NCBI GenBank assembly: GCA_030064795.1
Contig: JASJEI010000323.1
Coordinates: 1 to 20,520 of the forward strand
Source: Pleurocapsa sp. MO_226.B13
Lineage (GTDB): Bacteria; Cyanobacteriota; Cyanobacteriia; Cyanobacteriales; Xenococcaceae
Reading direction: 5' to 3'
DNA: 20,520 bases
Position numbers and translations under genes: made by a program
Notes under the pieces: model-generated
What the model was told of the DNA's origin: nothing
Seen by the model: only the letters and a program-made list of their open reading frames with translations
Database searches by the model: none
In this document: piece after piece, positions 1 to 8,219 of the stretch
Position numbering within the stretch: position 1 is the first letter of the stretch
How the letters are laid out: each line of letters starts with the position of its first letter

Positions 1-2211
1 AAATTCGGCCAACATCGGCTTCATCAAGGGAGAATGGAAAGCGTGAGAAACCTGTAGTTGTTTGCTCTTGATGCCACGAGTGGTTAAATCGGTCACGATC
101 GCACTCAAGTCATCGCGATGACCAGAAACCACGACATTACGCGCACCGTTGAGGGCAGCGATTGCCACCCGCTGGCGGTAGGGTTGAATTGCCTCGGTGA
201 CTGGATCGGGGTCGGTCATTAAGGCATACATTGCCCCATCCTTGGGTAGAGCCTGCATCAGACGCGCCCTAATCGCCACCAGCTTCAGGGCAGATTCGAG
301 ACTAAACACCCCAGCAATAGTGGCAGCAACATATTCACCCAAACTGTGACCCATCACGACCGTGGGACGCACCCCCCAACTCAGCCAGAGTTGAGCGAGG
401 GCGTATTCGAGGGCAAACAGAGCTGGTTGAGTATAGGCGGTTTGGTGGAGGGGGGAGTGACCATTCTCAGAAACTGCGGGATAGAGAATTTCTCGTAGCG
501 GTTTGTCCAGTTCGAGACCCAAGATGGCTTCGCAGCGGTCTAGAGTTTGTCGGAAACAAGGGGAAGTTTGGTAAAGTTGCCGTCCCATACCGATGTATTG
601 CGAACCCTGTCCTGTAAACAGAAAGGCGAGCTTAGGAGATTTACGCCTGCGAACCTGTCCCGATACTAACTGGGGTATTTCTTTCTTCTCGCTGAAAGCG
701 TTTAGCTGTTCGTACAACTGCGTTTTCGATTCGGTGACGATGCTCAGGCGATGCTGAAAATGTTCTCTTCCCGTGTTGGCGGTAAAGCAAAGATTTTCTA
801 AAGATTCCTCTGGATGAGATGCTAAAAAATTACTATACCTTTGTGTCAACTTCATCAAAGCAGGCTCGCTTTTTGCCGAGAGGTTGAGTATCTGTAGAGG
901 ACGCTCGACTTCCTGAGTTTTTGGTGTTGGCAATGGAGCTTCTTCTAGAATTACATGACAATTAGTCCCGCCAAAGCTAAAAGCACTTACTCCAGCCAAG
1001 CGTTTTGTATCGCTCGACCAAGGCTGATGTTCGGTGGGTATATATAGAGGTACTTCTTTTATAGAAATATAGGGATTGAGTTGCTTGAGGTGTAGATGGG
1101 GAGCAATCTCGCGATGTTGCAGTTGTAAAACCAGCTTAATTAGACCAGCCATTCCTGCTGCTGATTCTAAATGACCGATGTTGGTTTTGACCGAACCAAT
1201 TCCACAGGGTCGATTTGGGTCGCGATTTTTGCCGAACAAGGCTTTGAGAGATTTGACCTCAATTGGGTCTCCCAAAGCAGTTCCAGTACCGTGAGCTTCA
1301 ATATAGCTAATTTGTTCTGGTTCTACTCCTGCGTTTTTAAGAGCTTTACGGATTACCGCTTGCTGAGAAGGTCCGTTGGGAGCGGTTATGCCATTGCTAG
1401 TGCCATCTTGGTTAATTGCCGAGCCTCTAATAATCGCCCGAATATTATCTCCATCTTTGAGGGCATCTGCAAGACGCTTGAGTAGCACCACACCGCAACC
1501 CTCTCCGCGCACATAGCCATCGGCAGCAGCATCAAAAGTTTTACAGCGACCGTCAGCAGCCATCATCCGTGCCTGAGAGAAGGTAATAGTTGGCTCTGGA
1601 GAGAGCATGAGGTTAACTCCCCCTACCAAACAGAGATTTGATTCTCCATACTGTAAACTCTGACAAGCTAAGTGTACGGCTACTAAAGATGAAGAACAAG
1701 CAGTATTAAGAGTCATACTCGGTCCACGCAGATCGAGTAAATAGGATAAGCGGTTGGCAGCAATGCTAGATGAAGTACCAATGCCACTGTAGGGATTGAG
1801 GCGATCGCGTTCTTTAAAAAGCATCCTATGATAGTCTATATTAGTAAGACCGACAAATACACCAGTTTGGCTACCCGCAAGTTCGGATGGCACAATTCCA
1901 GCGTTTTCTAAAGCTTCCCAGGCTACTTCCAAGATCAGTCGATGTTGGGGGTCTATCTGCTCTGCCTCGCGGGGTGAAATCCCAAAGAAGCTCGGTTCAA
2001 ACCGATCTACCTGCTCTAAAAATCCTCCCCATTTAGTGTTCATTTTTCCCGATTTACCTGGCTGCGGATCGTATAGAGCGTCTACGTTCCATCTTTGAAG
2101 GGGAACTTCAGTTATGGCATCTACTCCGTTGCGTAATAAATGCCAAAATTCTTCTGGATTCTGAGTCTGGGGAAAACGACAGCCAGTGCCGATAATTGCG
2201 ATGGGTTCCAT
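1..2211 (-). CDS. Modular type I polyketide synthase, N-terminal part (KS-AT), runs off the window
   Basis: The frame is open from ATG at 2211 to base 1 (737 codons, no stop), so the gene continues beyond the window. The N-terminus opens with the ketosynthase motif [15 protein letters not shown] catalytic residues are visible as Cys172 in NTACSSS, His307 in EAHGTGT and His347 in KTNIGH. An acyltransferase follows from about residue 525 (FTGQGSQ), with nucleophile Ser623 in GHSLGE and the malonyl-CoA-type HAFH motif near the window edge. There is no loading domain before the KS, so the chain should arrive on a separate carrier protein, as expected next to the stand-alone ACP and FAAL. An AGG lies about 6 nt before the ATG. 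The start is 64 nt downstream of the CylC-like gene, consistent with one operon. Later domains (KR, DH, ACP and so on) cannot be seen. Confidence 0.95.
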   Translation of the reverse strand, partial: MEPIAIIGTGCRFPQTQNPEEFWHLLRNGVDAITEVPLQRWNVDALYDPQPGKSGKMNTKWGGFLEQVDRFEPSFFGISPREAEQIDPQHRLILEVAWEALENAGIVPSELAGSQTGVFVGLTNIDYHRMLFKERDRLNPYSGIGTSSSIAANRLSYLLDLRGPSMTLNTACSSSLVAVHLACQSLQYGESNLCLVGGVNLMLSPEPTITFSQARMMAADGRCKTFDAAADGYVRGEGCGVVLLKRLADALKDGDNIRAIIRGSAINQDGTSNGITAPNGPSQQAVIRKALKNAGVEPEQISYIEAHGTGTALGDPIEVKSLKALFGKNRDPNRPCGIGSVKTNIGHLESAAGMAGLIKLVLQLQHREIAPHLHLKQLNPYISIKEVPLYIPTEHQPWSSDTKRLAGVSAFSFGGTNCHVILEEAPLPTPKTQEVERPLQILNLSAKSEPALMKLTQRYSNFLASHPEESLENLCFTANTGREHFQHRLSIVTESKTQLYEQLNAFSEKKEIPQLVSGQVRRRKSPKLAFLFTGQGSQYIGMGRQLYQTSPCFRQTLDRCEAILGLELDKPLREILYPAVSENGHSPLHQTAYTQPALFALEYALAQLWLSWGVRPTVVMGHSLGEYVAATIAGVFSLESALKLVAIRARLMQALPKDGAMYALMTDPDPVTEAIQPYRQRVAIAALNGARNVVVSGHRDDLSAIVTDLTTRGIKSKQLQVSHAFHSPLMKPMLAEF

Positions 2212-2275
2212 GCCAAACCTGCTTAGTGGATGATACTGCTACAAATTTTTGGGGTTGCGATCGTTGGAGTTGCTG

Positions 2276-3634
2276 TTAGCTAACGGCAAGTCTCGAAAAT
2301 TGCTTGAAGGTTTTAATGTTGTTTTGGATTGCTTTGCTGATGTCGCCCCCTGATTCCATAAGTTTCATGTCGCGATTGACAGACCAAAGATAGTCAAAAT
2401 CGTCGAAAAAGTTTCTAAAAGCAGTAAGCAGATGCTGGTGATTCTTCATCGCTAGATAAAAACCTTCATGTTCGCTACAAAAGCATTGCTGCATCCAATG
2501 GAGTGCTTCTGGTTGAGACATTCCAAATAACGGAGACTGTAATAGTTCGTAAGTAAAGGTCATTAAAAAGCGATCGTCTTTTAAATAACGATGGGGGAAG
2601 ACACCAGAAAGTCCGCTAAAGCTTGCTTGTTGCACCATATAAATCGACATATTGGCGATAAATTTTTCATATGCCGTTGGCTGGGAGAAGTCCTTGTACA
2701 TATCCTTAGATAAGACCCTTGACATCGTTGTATGATAAGCTTCATCTAAGTGATGGTAATAAGAAACTGCGGTGGGAGCGGGGATGAATTCTCCTTGTTT
2801 TTCTAGTTTTCGGTAGTACTTGACGAGAGGATATTCCATACCCTTGAGTAGTATATTGCCCATCATGCGTGCTGCATAATATTGACAAGCCAAAAAAGGC
2901 GAACCTGCTCCCCAATTAAAGGTAAAGAAACCTTGGTAAGAAGTGGAAATACCTCGTCCTAAAATTCCTTTGGTAGGTGTGGTGACAACAAATTTTTCTT
3001 GCTCTTCCAATTGTTTTAAATAGGAGGAATAATATGCCTTTTTACTTTTGAGCATATTTTTAGCTAAAAAACGCAAGGCGTAGTATTGAGATGTCACCCA
3101 CGAATTGTGACCCAAATTTGATTTATAGGAATGAGATTTCTGCAAGTTTTGCAGTGGTTTTCTGCCAATTAAAGCTGTGGCTATCATCAATCCCATTTTA
3201 CGAAAGGCATGAACGTGAGAATATTCCTGCTCGGTTTCGAGATCTAGTTCTTGGCAAACCGTATCGTAACCACCAATAGCTTTAAAAACGCTAGAGGTAA
3301 TCTGATTAAAAGCAATGGTCTCGGTTTCTGTTTCAGCAGTGTAATTATATTTGGTAAACCAATGCAGGTGATTTAGAGCAATTTTTTGAGAGGGAGAAGC
3401 AGCTTCGTAAACTGGAGTGCCATAGAGCAGAGAATGTTCTGGCTGACTCCAATAATGATTACTATTATCGCTATATTTGAAGTTTCGATCCAGTAACTCT
3501 ATATTTTCGGTGTAGTCTGAATCAGTGTTGCTGCGATAAGTAAGATCGATTACTTTCAGGTGTTTATGTTTGCGTTTTTCAGCTACGGTTGTAGACTTGG
3601 AGATGGTTGTTGAATTGTTAATGGTATCTACCAT
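2276..3634 (-). CDS. CylC-like ferritin-fold dimetal-carboxylate enzyme (putative fatty acyl-ACP halogenase/oxygenase)
   Basis: The protein has 452 residues, about the length of the cyanobacterial CylC family (relatives of the diiron N-oxygenase AurF), which chlorinates unactivated carbons of ACP-bound fatty acyl chains. A signature stretch starts at residue 62 (WSQPEHSLLYGTPVYEAAS), which I recall as typical of this family. Metal-ligand candidates resemble AurF: Glu at 101-105, ExxH at Glu137/His140, and HxxxExxH at His294/Glu298/His301. There is no signal peptide. It lies 71 nt after the ACP gene and 64 nt before the PKS, so an ACP-tethered acyl substrate is likely. The known family is established for chlorination in cylindrocyclophane biosynthesis. 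Chlorination here is inference, since hydroxylation or another C-H oxidation is possible. No clear Shine-Dalgarno sequence is seen before the ATG. Confidence 0.85.
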   Translation of the reverse strand: MVDTINNSTTISKSTTVAEKRKHKHLKVIDLTYRSNTDSDYTENIELLDRNFKYSDNSNHYWSQPEHSLLYGTPVYEAASPSQKIALNHLHWFTKYNYTAETETETIAFNQITSSVFKAIGGYDTVCQELDLETEQEYSHVHAFRKMGLMIATALIGRKPLQNLQKSHSYKSNLGHNSWVTSQYYALRFLAKNMLKSKKAYYSSYLKQLEEQEKFVVTTPTKGILGRGISTSYQGFFTFNWGAGSPFLACQYYAARMMGNILLKGMEYPLVKYYRKLEKQGEFIPAPTAVSYYHHLDEAYHTTMSRVLSKDMYKDFSQPTAYEKFIANMSIYMVQQASFSGLSGVFPHRYLKDDRFLMTFTYELLQSPLFGMSQPEALHWMQQCFCSEHEGFYLAMKNHQHLLTAFRNFFDDFDYLWSVNRDMKLMESGGDISKAIQNNIKTFKQFSRLAVS

Positions 3635-3705
3635 GACTTAATTTTTGGAGAATAATATTGATTTGACCTTCGCCATCGAAGCGAACTTGAGGATCTTGAG
3701 GATAT

Positions 3706-4044
3706 CTAGAATTCCTCAGCTATATATCTGGTTAAAGCTTTGATGGTAGGGTAGTCGTAGACTAGGGTGGGATCGAGTTCTACTTTTAGCCAATCCTCTA
3801 AGTCGCCAGTCATCCCGACTACTGCTGAAGAATCAAGACCGTAGCGATCGAAGGGAGTGGTAATATCGATCTCATCGGGATCGACTTCTAACAATTGAGC
3901 CAGATAGGAAATCATCCAAGTTTGAATCTCTGCTGTGGTTGGCAGTTTGTCGATCTCGGTTTCGGTAGGCAAATCATGCTTCTGTAGGATAGAAGGTTGA
4001 TTAGCAATTGAAAATTCGTGAAGTTCCATTTTCTCAACTTCCAT
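3706..4044 (-). CDS. Stand-alone acyl carrier protein
   Basis: This is a 112-residue PP-binding protein. The phosphopantetheine site is Ser72 in the motif GLDSS (residues 69-73), followed by a typical helix III (DYPTIKALTRYIAEEF). It carries an N-terminal extension of about 35 residues beyond a minimal ACP. It sits between two desaturases and the CylC-like gene, with the FAAL about 4 kb upstream. That is the arrangement of discrete ACPs (JamC- and CylB-type) that receive a fatty acyl-AMP from a FAAL and present it to tailoring enzymes before PKS extension. An internal Met6 is an alternative start preceded by GAG. Neither start has a strong Shine-Dalgarno sequence. The carrier role is firm and the partners are inferred from context. 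Confidence 0.95.
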   Translation of the reverse strand: MEVEKMELHEFSIANQPSILQKHDLPTETEIDKLPTTAEIQTWMISYLAQLLEVDPDEIDITTPFDRYGLDSSAVVGMTGDLEDWLKVELDPTLVYDYPTIKALTRYIAEEF

Positions 4045-4152
4045 AAATTAGTAATTGATTTTGAAAAAGTAGATTGAAAGCTCGGTCTTAGGAAGCTTAC
4101 TTAAGAAACCAGCGAAAATTTAGCGTAAATATTGCGATCGCTGTTCTTGTGA

Positions 4153-5058
4153 CTACTGAATCTTTTTGGATTCGATTGCAGCCGCTTTGGGAGTCTTGAC
4201 ATTCCAGACCAACCCGACTGCTTCGAGAGTACGAATTAGCCAAGCACTAAGATCGAGTTGCCACCACTTGAGTCCAACAATTGCCGAGTTGGGAAAAGCA
4301 TGATGGTTGTTGTGCCACGACTGACCAAAAGTGGGTATTGCTAGCCAGATATTATTGGTACTGCGATCGCCTGTATCAAAAGGACGGCTGCCATAAAGGT
4401 GACAGATCGAATTAATACTCCAGATAGATTGATGTACTAAGAAGATGCGGACAAGACCTCCCCAAAGTAAACCTTGCCAAACTCCACTCCAAGTCTTAGT
4501 TATTAATCCTCCTAAAATTGCGGGAATGACTAAACCCAAAATCACCCAAACTATTTGTAGCCGATTGATCTTGGCGATAATTGGGTCTCGCAGCAAGTCT
4601 TTAGCAAAAAGCATAGAATTGGTAATTTCTCCTTGTAAAATCCAGCCAACGTGAGCGTGCCATAGTCCCCGTAATTGTCCGTTGATACCATCACCGTGTA
4701 AATGAGGAGAATGTGTGTCTCCAGAGCGATCGGTATATTGATGATGGCGACGATGATGAGCTACCCAATAGACAACTCCACCACCTGCTCCCATAGAGCC
4801 GAGGATCGCCAGTATAATTCTGATGACAGTATTGGTTTGGAAAGCATGATGAGAGAAGTAGCGATGAAAACCTACTTCCAGTCCGATTGTGGTCAAAGTA
4901 AACATACTCACCAAAAGTCCGAGTTCCCAGGCACTAATTCCAGACCGATATAGCAATCCAAGTCCAATCAAAGCACTGATTGTAGGTATCAATACAATCA
5001 AAAAGCTCAATTTTTTGTAAGCATCTTGCAAATATTTATTTTCAATGGTGATATCCAT
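4153..5058 (-). CDS. Membrane fatty-acyl desaturase (second of a tandem pair)
   Basis: This 301-residue integral membrane protein is of the acyl-lipid/acyl-CoA desaturase type. The three histidine boxes are HRYFSH (His65/His70), HHRRHH (residues 101-106) and HNNHH (249-253). The additional metal-shell element NSxxH is present as Asn216/His220 in INSICH. Hydrophobic segments near residues 17-55, 78-98, 166-188 and 190-208 fit the usual four-helix membrane layout. Its start lies 20 nt after the stop of the upstream paralogue and the ACP starts 108 nt after its stop, so it is probably co-transcribed and acts on an ACP-bound chain, as JamB-type desaturases do. The product could be an alkene, or an alkyne if two rounds occur. 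Regiochemistry cannot be read from sequence. Confidence 0.92.
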   Translation of the reverse strand: MDITIENKYLQDAYKKLSFLIVLIPTISALIGLGLLYRSGISAWELGLLVSMFTLTTIGLEVGFHRYFSHHAFQTNTVIRIILAILGSMGAGGGVVYWVAHHRRHHQYTDRSGDTHSPHLHGDGINGQLRGLWHAHVGWILQGEITNSMLFAKDLLRDPIIAKINRLQIVWVILGLVIPAILGGLITKTWSGVWQGLLWGGLVRIFLVHQSIWSINSICHLYGSRPFDTGDRSTNNIWLAIPTFGQSWHNNHHAFPNSAIVGLKWWQLDLSAWLIRTLEAVGLVWNVKTPKAAAIESKKIQ

Positions 5059-5078
5059 GATCGGTTCATCAGAAAAAA

Positions 5079-6062
5079 TTATTGGACTATAGCTTTTTTG
5101 GACTCGATAGCAGCAGCAGAGGGGGCTTTGACATCCCAGACTAAACCAACTGCTTCTAAGGTACGAATAATCCAGGCACTAGGATCGAGTTGCCACCAAC
5201 GTAGTCCTACAATTGCTGAGTTAGTAAAAGCATGATGATTGTTATGCCACGCCATTCCCATTGTTGGTATTGCCAGCCAAATATTATTAGTACTACGATC
5301 GCCTGTATTAAATGGACGATTACCAAAAAGATGACAAACAGAAGTGACACTCCAGAAAACATGGTGTACCACAAACACCCGAATAAATCCACCCCATAAT
5401 AATCCTTGTAAGACTCCCATCCAAGTCCCAGTTAAAATTCCTCCCAAAGTAGCAGGAATAGAGAATCCTAAGATTACCCAAAATAGATACAGTTGATTTA
5501 CTTTGACAATAATTGGATCGCGCAACAAGTCTTTTGACAAAAGCACGTTGGGAAATTCACTCTCAAAAAACCAGCCGATATGTGCGTGCCATAAGCCGCG
5601 AACCCCACTAAGCTCTTCTCCCTTAGCATTGACATGAGGTGAATGAGGATCGCCTGGGCGATCGCTACCCTGGTGATGACCTCGGTGATGACTTACCCAG
5701 TGGACAATGTGACCCACAGCAGCCATAGAGCCGAGAATAGCGAGTAAGACTCTTATAGCAGTATTAGTTTGGAAGGCGCAGTGAGCAAAGTGGCGATGAA
5801 ACCCCATTTCCAGACCTAAAGTAGTTAAGACATACATACCTACTAATAACCATAGTGCTATAGGGTCGATGCCCGTGTAAGGGATTAAGCCAACTGTAAC
5901 CAGCAAGCCAAACAAAGGAATTAAAACAGCTGCCCAACTAAAATTGCTTTGTATTTTTTTTAAGCGGGCATTGGCCATTGTCATTCTAATTCGTTGCTGG
6001 GAATCAGTTTCAAGCTCGGGTTGCTTTTTTTTATCTGACTGTACTGACATCGTTCTTTTCAT
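5079..6062 (-). CDS. Membrane fatty-acyl desaturase (first of a tandem pair)
   Basis: This 327-residue protein is clearly paralogous to the next gene (shared GDRSTNNIWLAIPT, HNNHHAF, NSAIVGL and WWQLD) and has a longer, charged N-terminus. The histidine boxes are HRHFAH (His89/His94), HHRGHH (residues 125-130) and HNNHH (273-277). Two differences from its neighbour stand out. Box I is followed by Cys95 instead of His. The Asn of the NSxxH element is replaced by Thr (VTSVCH, Thr240), a position that helps shape the diiron site in stearoyl-CoA desaturase. The pair probably arose by tandem duplication and may catalyse successive or different dehydrogenations of the ACP-bound chain. Met5 (start at 6050) is an alternative start. 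The gene begins 20 nt after the stop of the small upstream gene. Confidence 0.92.
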   Translation of the reverse strand: MKRTMSVQSDKKKQPELETDSQQRIRMTMANARLKKIQSNFSWAAVLIPLFGLLVTVGLIPYTGIDPIALWLLVGMYVLTTLGLEMGFHRHFAHCAFQTNTAIRVLLAILGSMAAVGHIVHWVSHHRGHHQGSDRPGDPHSPHVNAKGEELSGVRGLWHAHIGWFFESEFPNVLLSKDLLRDPIIVKVNQLYLFWVILGFSIPATLGGILTGTWMGVLQGLLWGGFIRVFVVHHVFWSVTSVCHLFGNRPFNTGDRSTNNIWLAIPTMGMAWHNNHHAFTNSAIVGLRWWQLDPSAWIIRTLEAVGLVWDVKAPSAAAIESKKAIVQ

Positions 6063-6082
6063 AATAATTTAGATTGACTGTA

Positions 6083-6397
6083 TCAGGAGCTTAAAATGTC
6101 TTCATCTTGATTGGAGTTTTCTTCTAGATCTGGTATTTCATACTGGAGAATGTAGTTTATAACTTCCGATTCATTGCGCCCTGTTTTGAATAAACGTTTG
6201 ACAAAATCTAAGCAATAAACTTGATAATCACTCCAATGAGTTTGTTTAGGTATGTATTGAAATCTTTCTCTCCAGCTAACAACTAATACATTGACGTATT
6301 TGTGGAAGGTTGCTTCACTGATATTGAGTTTTTTTTTGGCTTCTGAGCGACTAAAAAACCTAACTTTCTTGCCACTTTTTGGGTCGGTAGCCCACAT
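6083..6397 (-). CDS. Small protein with a possible MerR-like helix-turn-helix, at the head of the desaturase-PKS run
   Basis: I do not recognise a named family. The chosen ATG (6397) gives 104 residues and is preceded by GGGGA about 7 nt upstream. A further upstream in-frame ATG at 6418 lacks such a site. Residues about 16-35 (SRSEAKKKLNISEATFHKYV) read like a helix-turn-helix, followed by an aromatic, basic central part and an acidic tail (DLEENSNQDED). It ends 20 nt before the first desaturase, so it is likely the first gene of the operon. A DNA-binding or regulatory role for the locus is plausible inference only. It could equally be an unrelated small conserved protein. Confidence 0.65.
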   Translation of the reverse strand: MWATDPKSGKKVRFFSRSEAKKKLNISEATFHKYVNVLVVSWRERFQYIPKQTHWSDYQVYCLDFVKRLFKTGRNESEVINYILQYEIPDLEENSNQDEDILSS

Positions 6398-6874
6398 TAA
6401 TTGTTCCCCTTTAAACATTGAAAGTTAACTGTGGTAGAGGTGGGCATAAATAAACCCACGCTCGATCGAATTTAAAAGCCTACGATCTCTAATTTGCTAC
6501 CTCGACAGACTTAAATTTTAAATCTAAGCGATCGGGAAAGATTAAAGATTGTTGTGGGGATGTCAGCTAAAGTGCTATCTGTTTCTCTTTTTTTTGGTAT
6601 CTAGAATTATGGTTCGAGATAATCTCTACCCTATTCTGCTAAATATCTGATTCCGCACTTCCTAGTTCCGCGCAATAGTTGCAATCAAATCCTAGTTCGT
6701 TTCGAGTATTATGCTTTACCCCAAACAATCGAATCTTTTTCTTAACTCAATCTTCTTTACTTTGCTGATTATATTTAAACTTAGTTCTTCAATTTTGTCT
6801 GTATAAAAAATCTACATTCTTAAATTTCTCGGTAATACTAAACTTACCACCGCAACTTCAATCAACTTTTTCGC
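6398..6874. other. Intergenic region upstream of the desaturase-PKS operon
   Basis: No credible ORF is present. The stretch is AT-rich, with long T/A runs. It should hold the promoter for the minus-strand run starting at 6397. I could not assign -35/-10 elements with confidence. A short inverted repeat (GTGGG/CCCAC around 6438-6460) lies just upstream of the first gene and is too weak to call a terminator. Confidence 0.4.
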
Positions 6875-7078
6875 TTATTGAGTATTACGATCGAAATCAG
6901 AGGCGATTTTAACCGCTGCACGACCTTTGAGTTTCGCTTCTGCTGCGGTGATAGAGATGCTATCGAAGTCAAACGGAATTCCCGAAAAGTCAATAATACT
7001 GTAGCGATATCGTCGATCGCTAGAACGATAAATTAGCAAAGTATAGCCATCAATTACAATTACATCTTGGATTTTCAT
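6875..7078 (-). CDS. Small hypothetical protein
   Basis: This 67-residue protein (MKIQDVIVIDGYTLLIYRSS...) has no recognised family. The ATG at 7078 is preferred because GGAG stands 6 nt upstream. The longer frame needs a TTG start without a ribosome site. Predicted content is beta-rich at the N-terminus, with an Ala/Lys-rich helix at the C-terminus (ITAAEAKLKGRAAVKIASDF). It has no transmembrane segment. It lies between the FAAL and desaturase blocks but about 480 nt from the latter, so it is not obviously part of the pathway. Confidence 0.6.
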   Translation of the reverse strand: MKIQDVIVIDGYTLLIYRSSDRRYRYSIIDFSGIPFDFDSISITAAEAKLKGRAAVKIASDFDRNTQ

Positions 7079-7470
7079 CGCACACTCCAGTACTAAAAAA
7101 TTACTCAACACTGTTGTTTTCAAGCAAACTTAATAAAAGTTATTAATTACTGAAATTAAACTTATAGCGAATTAGAGCGCGAGCGATCGCCAGCTATAAA
7201 TATAGAAAAAGCCCAATAAATTTTTAACTATGTAGTCATTTTGAGCTTATTTTCTAGGTAAAAATACGATGTTATTTCAATCGAAGATCGCTTATAATTA
7301 GATACTGGTTTAGCTCAATAAATTACACTGTTAATCCAAACACATTTTGTAGCTTAATCAATTGTTAATCAAGAAGTATTTTTAGTATTTTTTCGCTCTA
7401 TTCACTTCGATCGAAAGAAACAACAAGACAATTTAATTAAACCAACCAACTAAAATTAAAAACATTAGAG
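7079..7470. other. Divergent intergenic region
   Basis: This AT-rich spacer lies between a minus-strand gene (start 7078) and a plus-strand gene (start 7471), so it should contain two divergent promoters. It includes a GAGCGATCGCC HIP1-like site (about 7180-7190) and a TTCGATCGAA palindrome near 7407. No ORF or structured RNA is seen. Confidence 0.4.
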
Positions 7471-7704
7471 ATGAAATTAGAGCCAATGAATCAACACCAC
7501 TACAACTATTCCCAAATCTATATTCAGATTTATTGTACTCTGTTAGCCAAGTCAGAAACTTCTGGATTTATTCAGTCAGCTCCTTCTACTCAAGATCGAG
7601 ACAAAGCAAATGCGATCGCTAAACTGGCGGGCATTCACACCGATACAATTATCGAATATCTGATGACAGCTTCTGCCCAAGAATCACAACCAGCTCAAAG
7701 TTGA
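7471..7704 (+). CDS. Small hypothetical protein
   Basis: This 77-residue protein has a Tyr/Gln-rich N-terminus (MNQHHYNYSQIYIQIY) and a helical C-terminal half (DKANAIAKLAGIHTDTIIEYLMTA). No family was recognised. It is the only plus-strand gene inside the biosynthetic half and separates the FAAL block from the desaturase-PKS block. A second in-frame ATG at 7486 preceded by TTAGAG is an alternative start. Codon use, including an internal GCGATCGC site, is like the neighbours, which favours a real gene, but support is modest. Confidence 0.5.
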   Translation: MKLEPMNQHHYNYSQIYIQIYCTLLAKSETSGFIQSAPSTQDRDKANAIAKLAGIHTDTIIEYLMTASAQESQPAQS

Positions 7705-7909
7705 GTCGGGTTTTACTGCGTCTTGGTTATGTCTTATTGATTAATTCGTGCCTTGCAGGAGAGATCTAGGCGATCGGACTGACTGAATTTAATCTGGAAT
7801 ACTTTAAAGCTTGCTACATATAGGTAGAGGATCGGGGTTAGCAGAGGAAGATAACTAACTCCGAATTCAGAACTATTGTGTAGCATTAATTTTTGTATTT
7901 GATATAATT

Positions 7910-8197
7910 TTAGCGGGGATTAATTAAATACTTTACATCAACTAGCGGACGTTCTCCTGAAAGCCACCTTTTAGCAATAGTTGCAGCTAGCTTTTTCACT
8001 CGCCTAGATGGATTATTTTTCAAATAAGCTCTCATCGTTTGCGGTTCTAAACATAACTCTTCGGCTGCCTGTTCGTGAGTCAGACCAAAAGCCAGACGAA
8101 AATCTAAAGGATGTAATTCATCGAGTTCATCTAGCCGACTAATAAGCTGATTAGTATCAATTTGACAGTCGTTTTTATTAGTTACGATCACTTTCAT
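7910..8197 (-). CDS. Small helix-turn-helix-like protein downstream of the FAAL
   Basis: This 95-residue soluble protein starts with ATG 4 nt after AAGAGG, a good ribosome site. Residues about 40-60 (THEQAAEELCLEPQTMRAYLK) fit a helix-turn-helix, followed by a strongly basic helix (SRRVKKLAATIAKRWL). A DNA-binding role is therefore plausible. It begins 22 nt after the FAAL stop on the same strand, so the two are probably co-transcribed. Whether it regulates the pathway is inference. No characterised homologue was recognised. Confidence 0.65.
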   Translation of the reverse strand: MKVIVTNKNDCQIDTNQLISRLDELDELHPLDFRLAFGLTHEQAAEELCLEPQTMRAYLKNNPSRRVKKLAATIAKRWLSGERPLVDVKYLINPR

Positions 8198-8219
8198 GTA
8201 CCTCTTTAGATTAAGTAGT

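Noticed and set aside
1171..1485. 104-codon plus-strand frame inside the PKS
   Set aside because: It lies antisense within the conserved ketosynthase coding sequence and has no independent support.
6438..6460. GTGGG/CCCAC inverted repeat as a terminator or operator
   Set aside because: It has only five base pairs, no T-run and a 10-nt loop, which is too weak to support a call.
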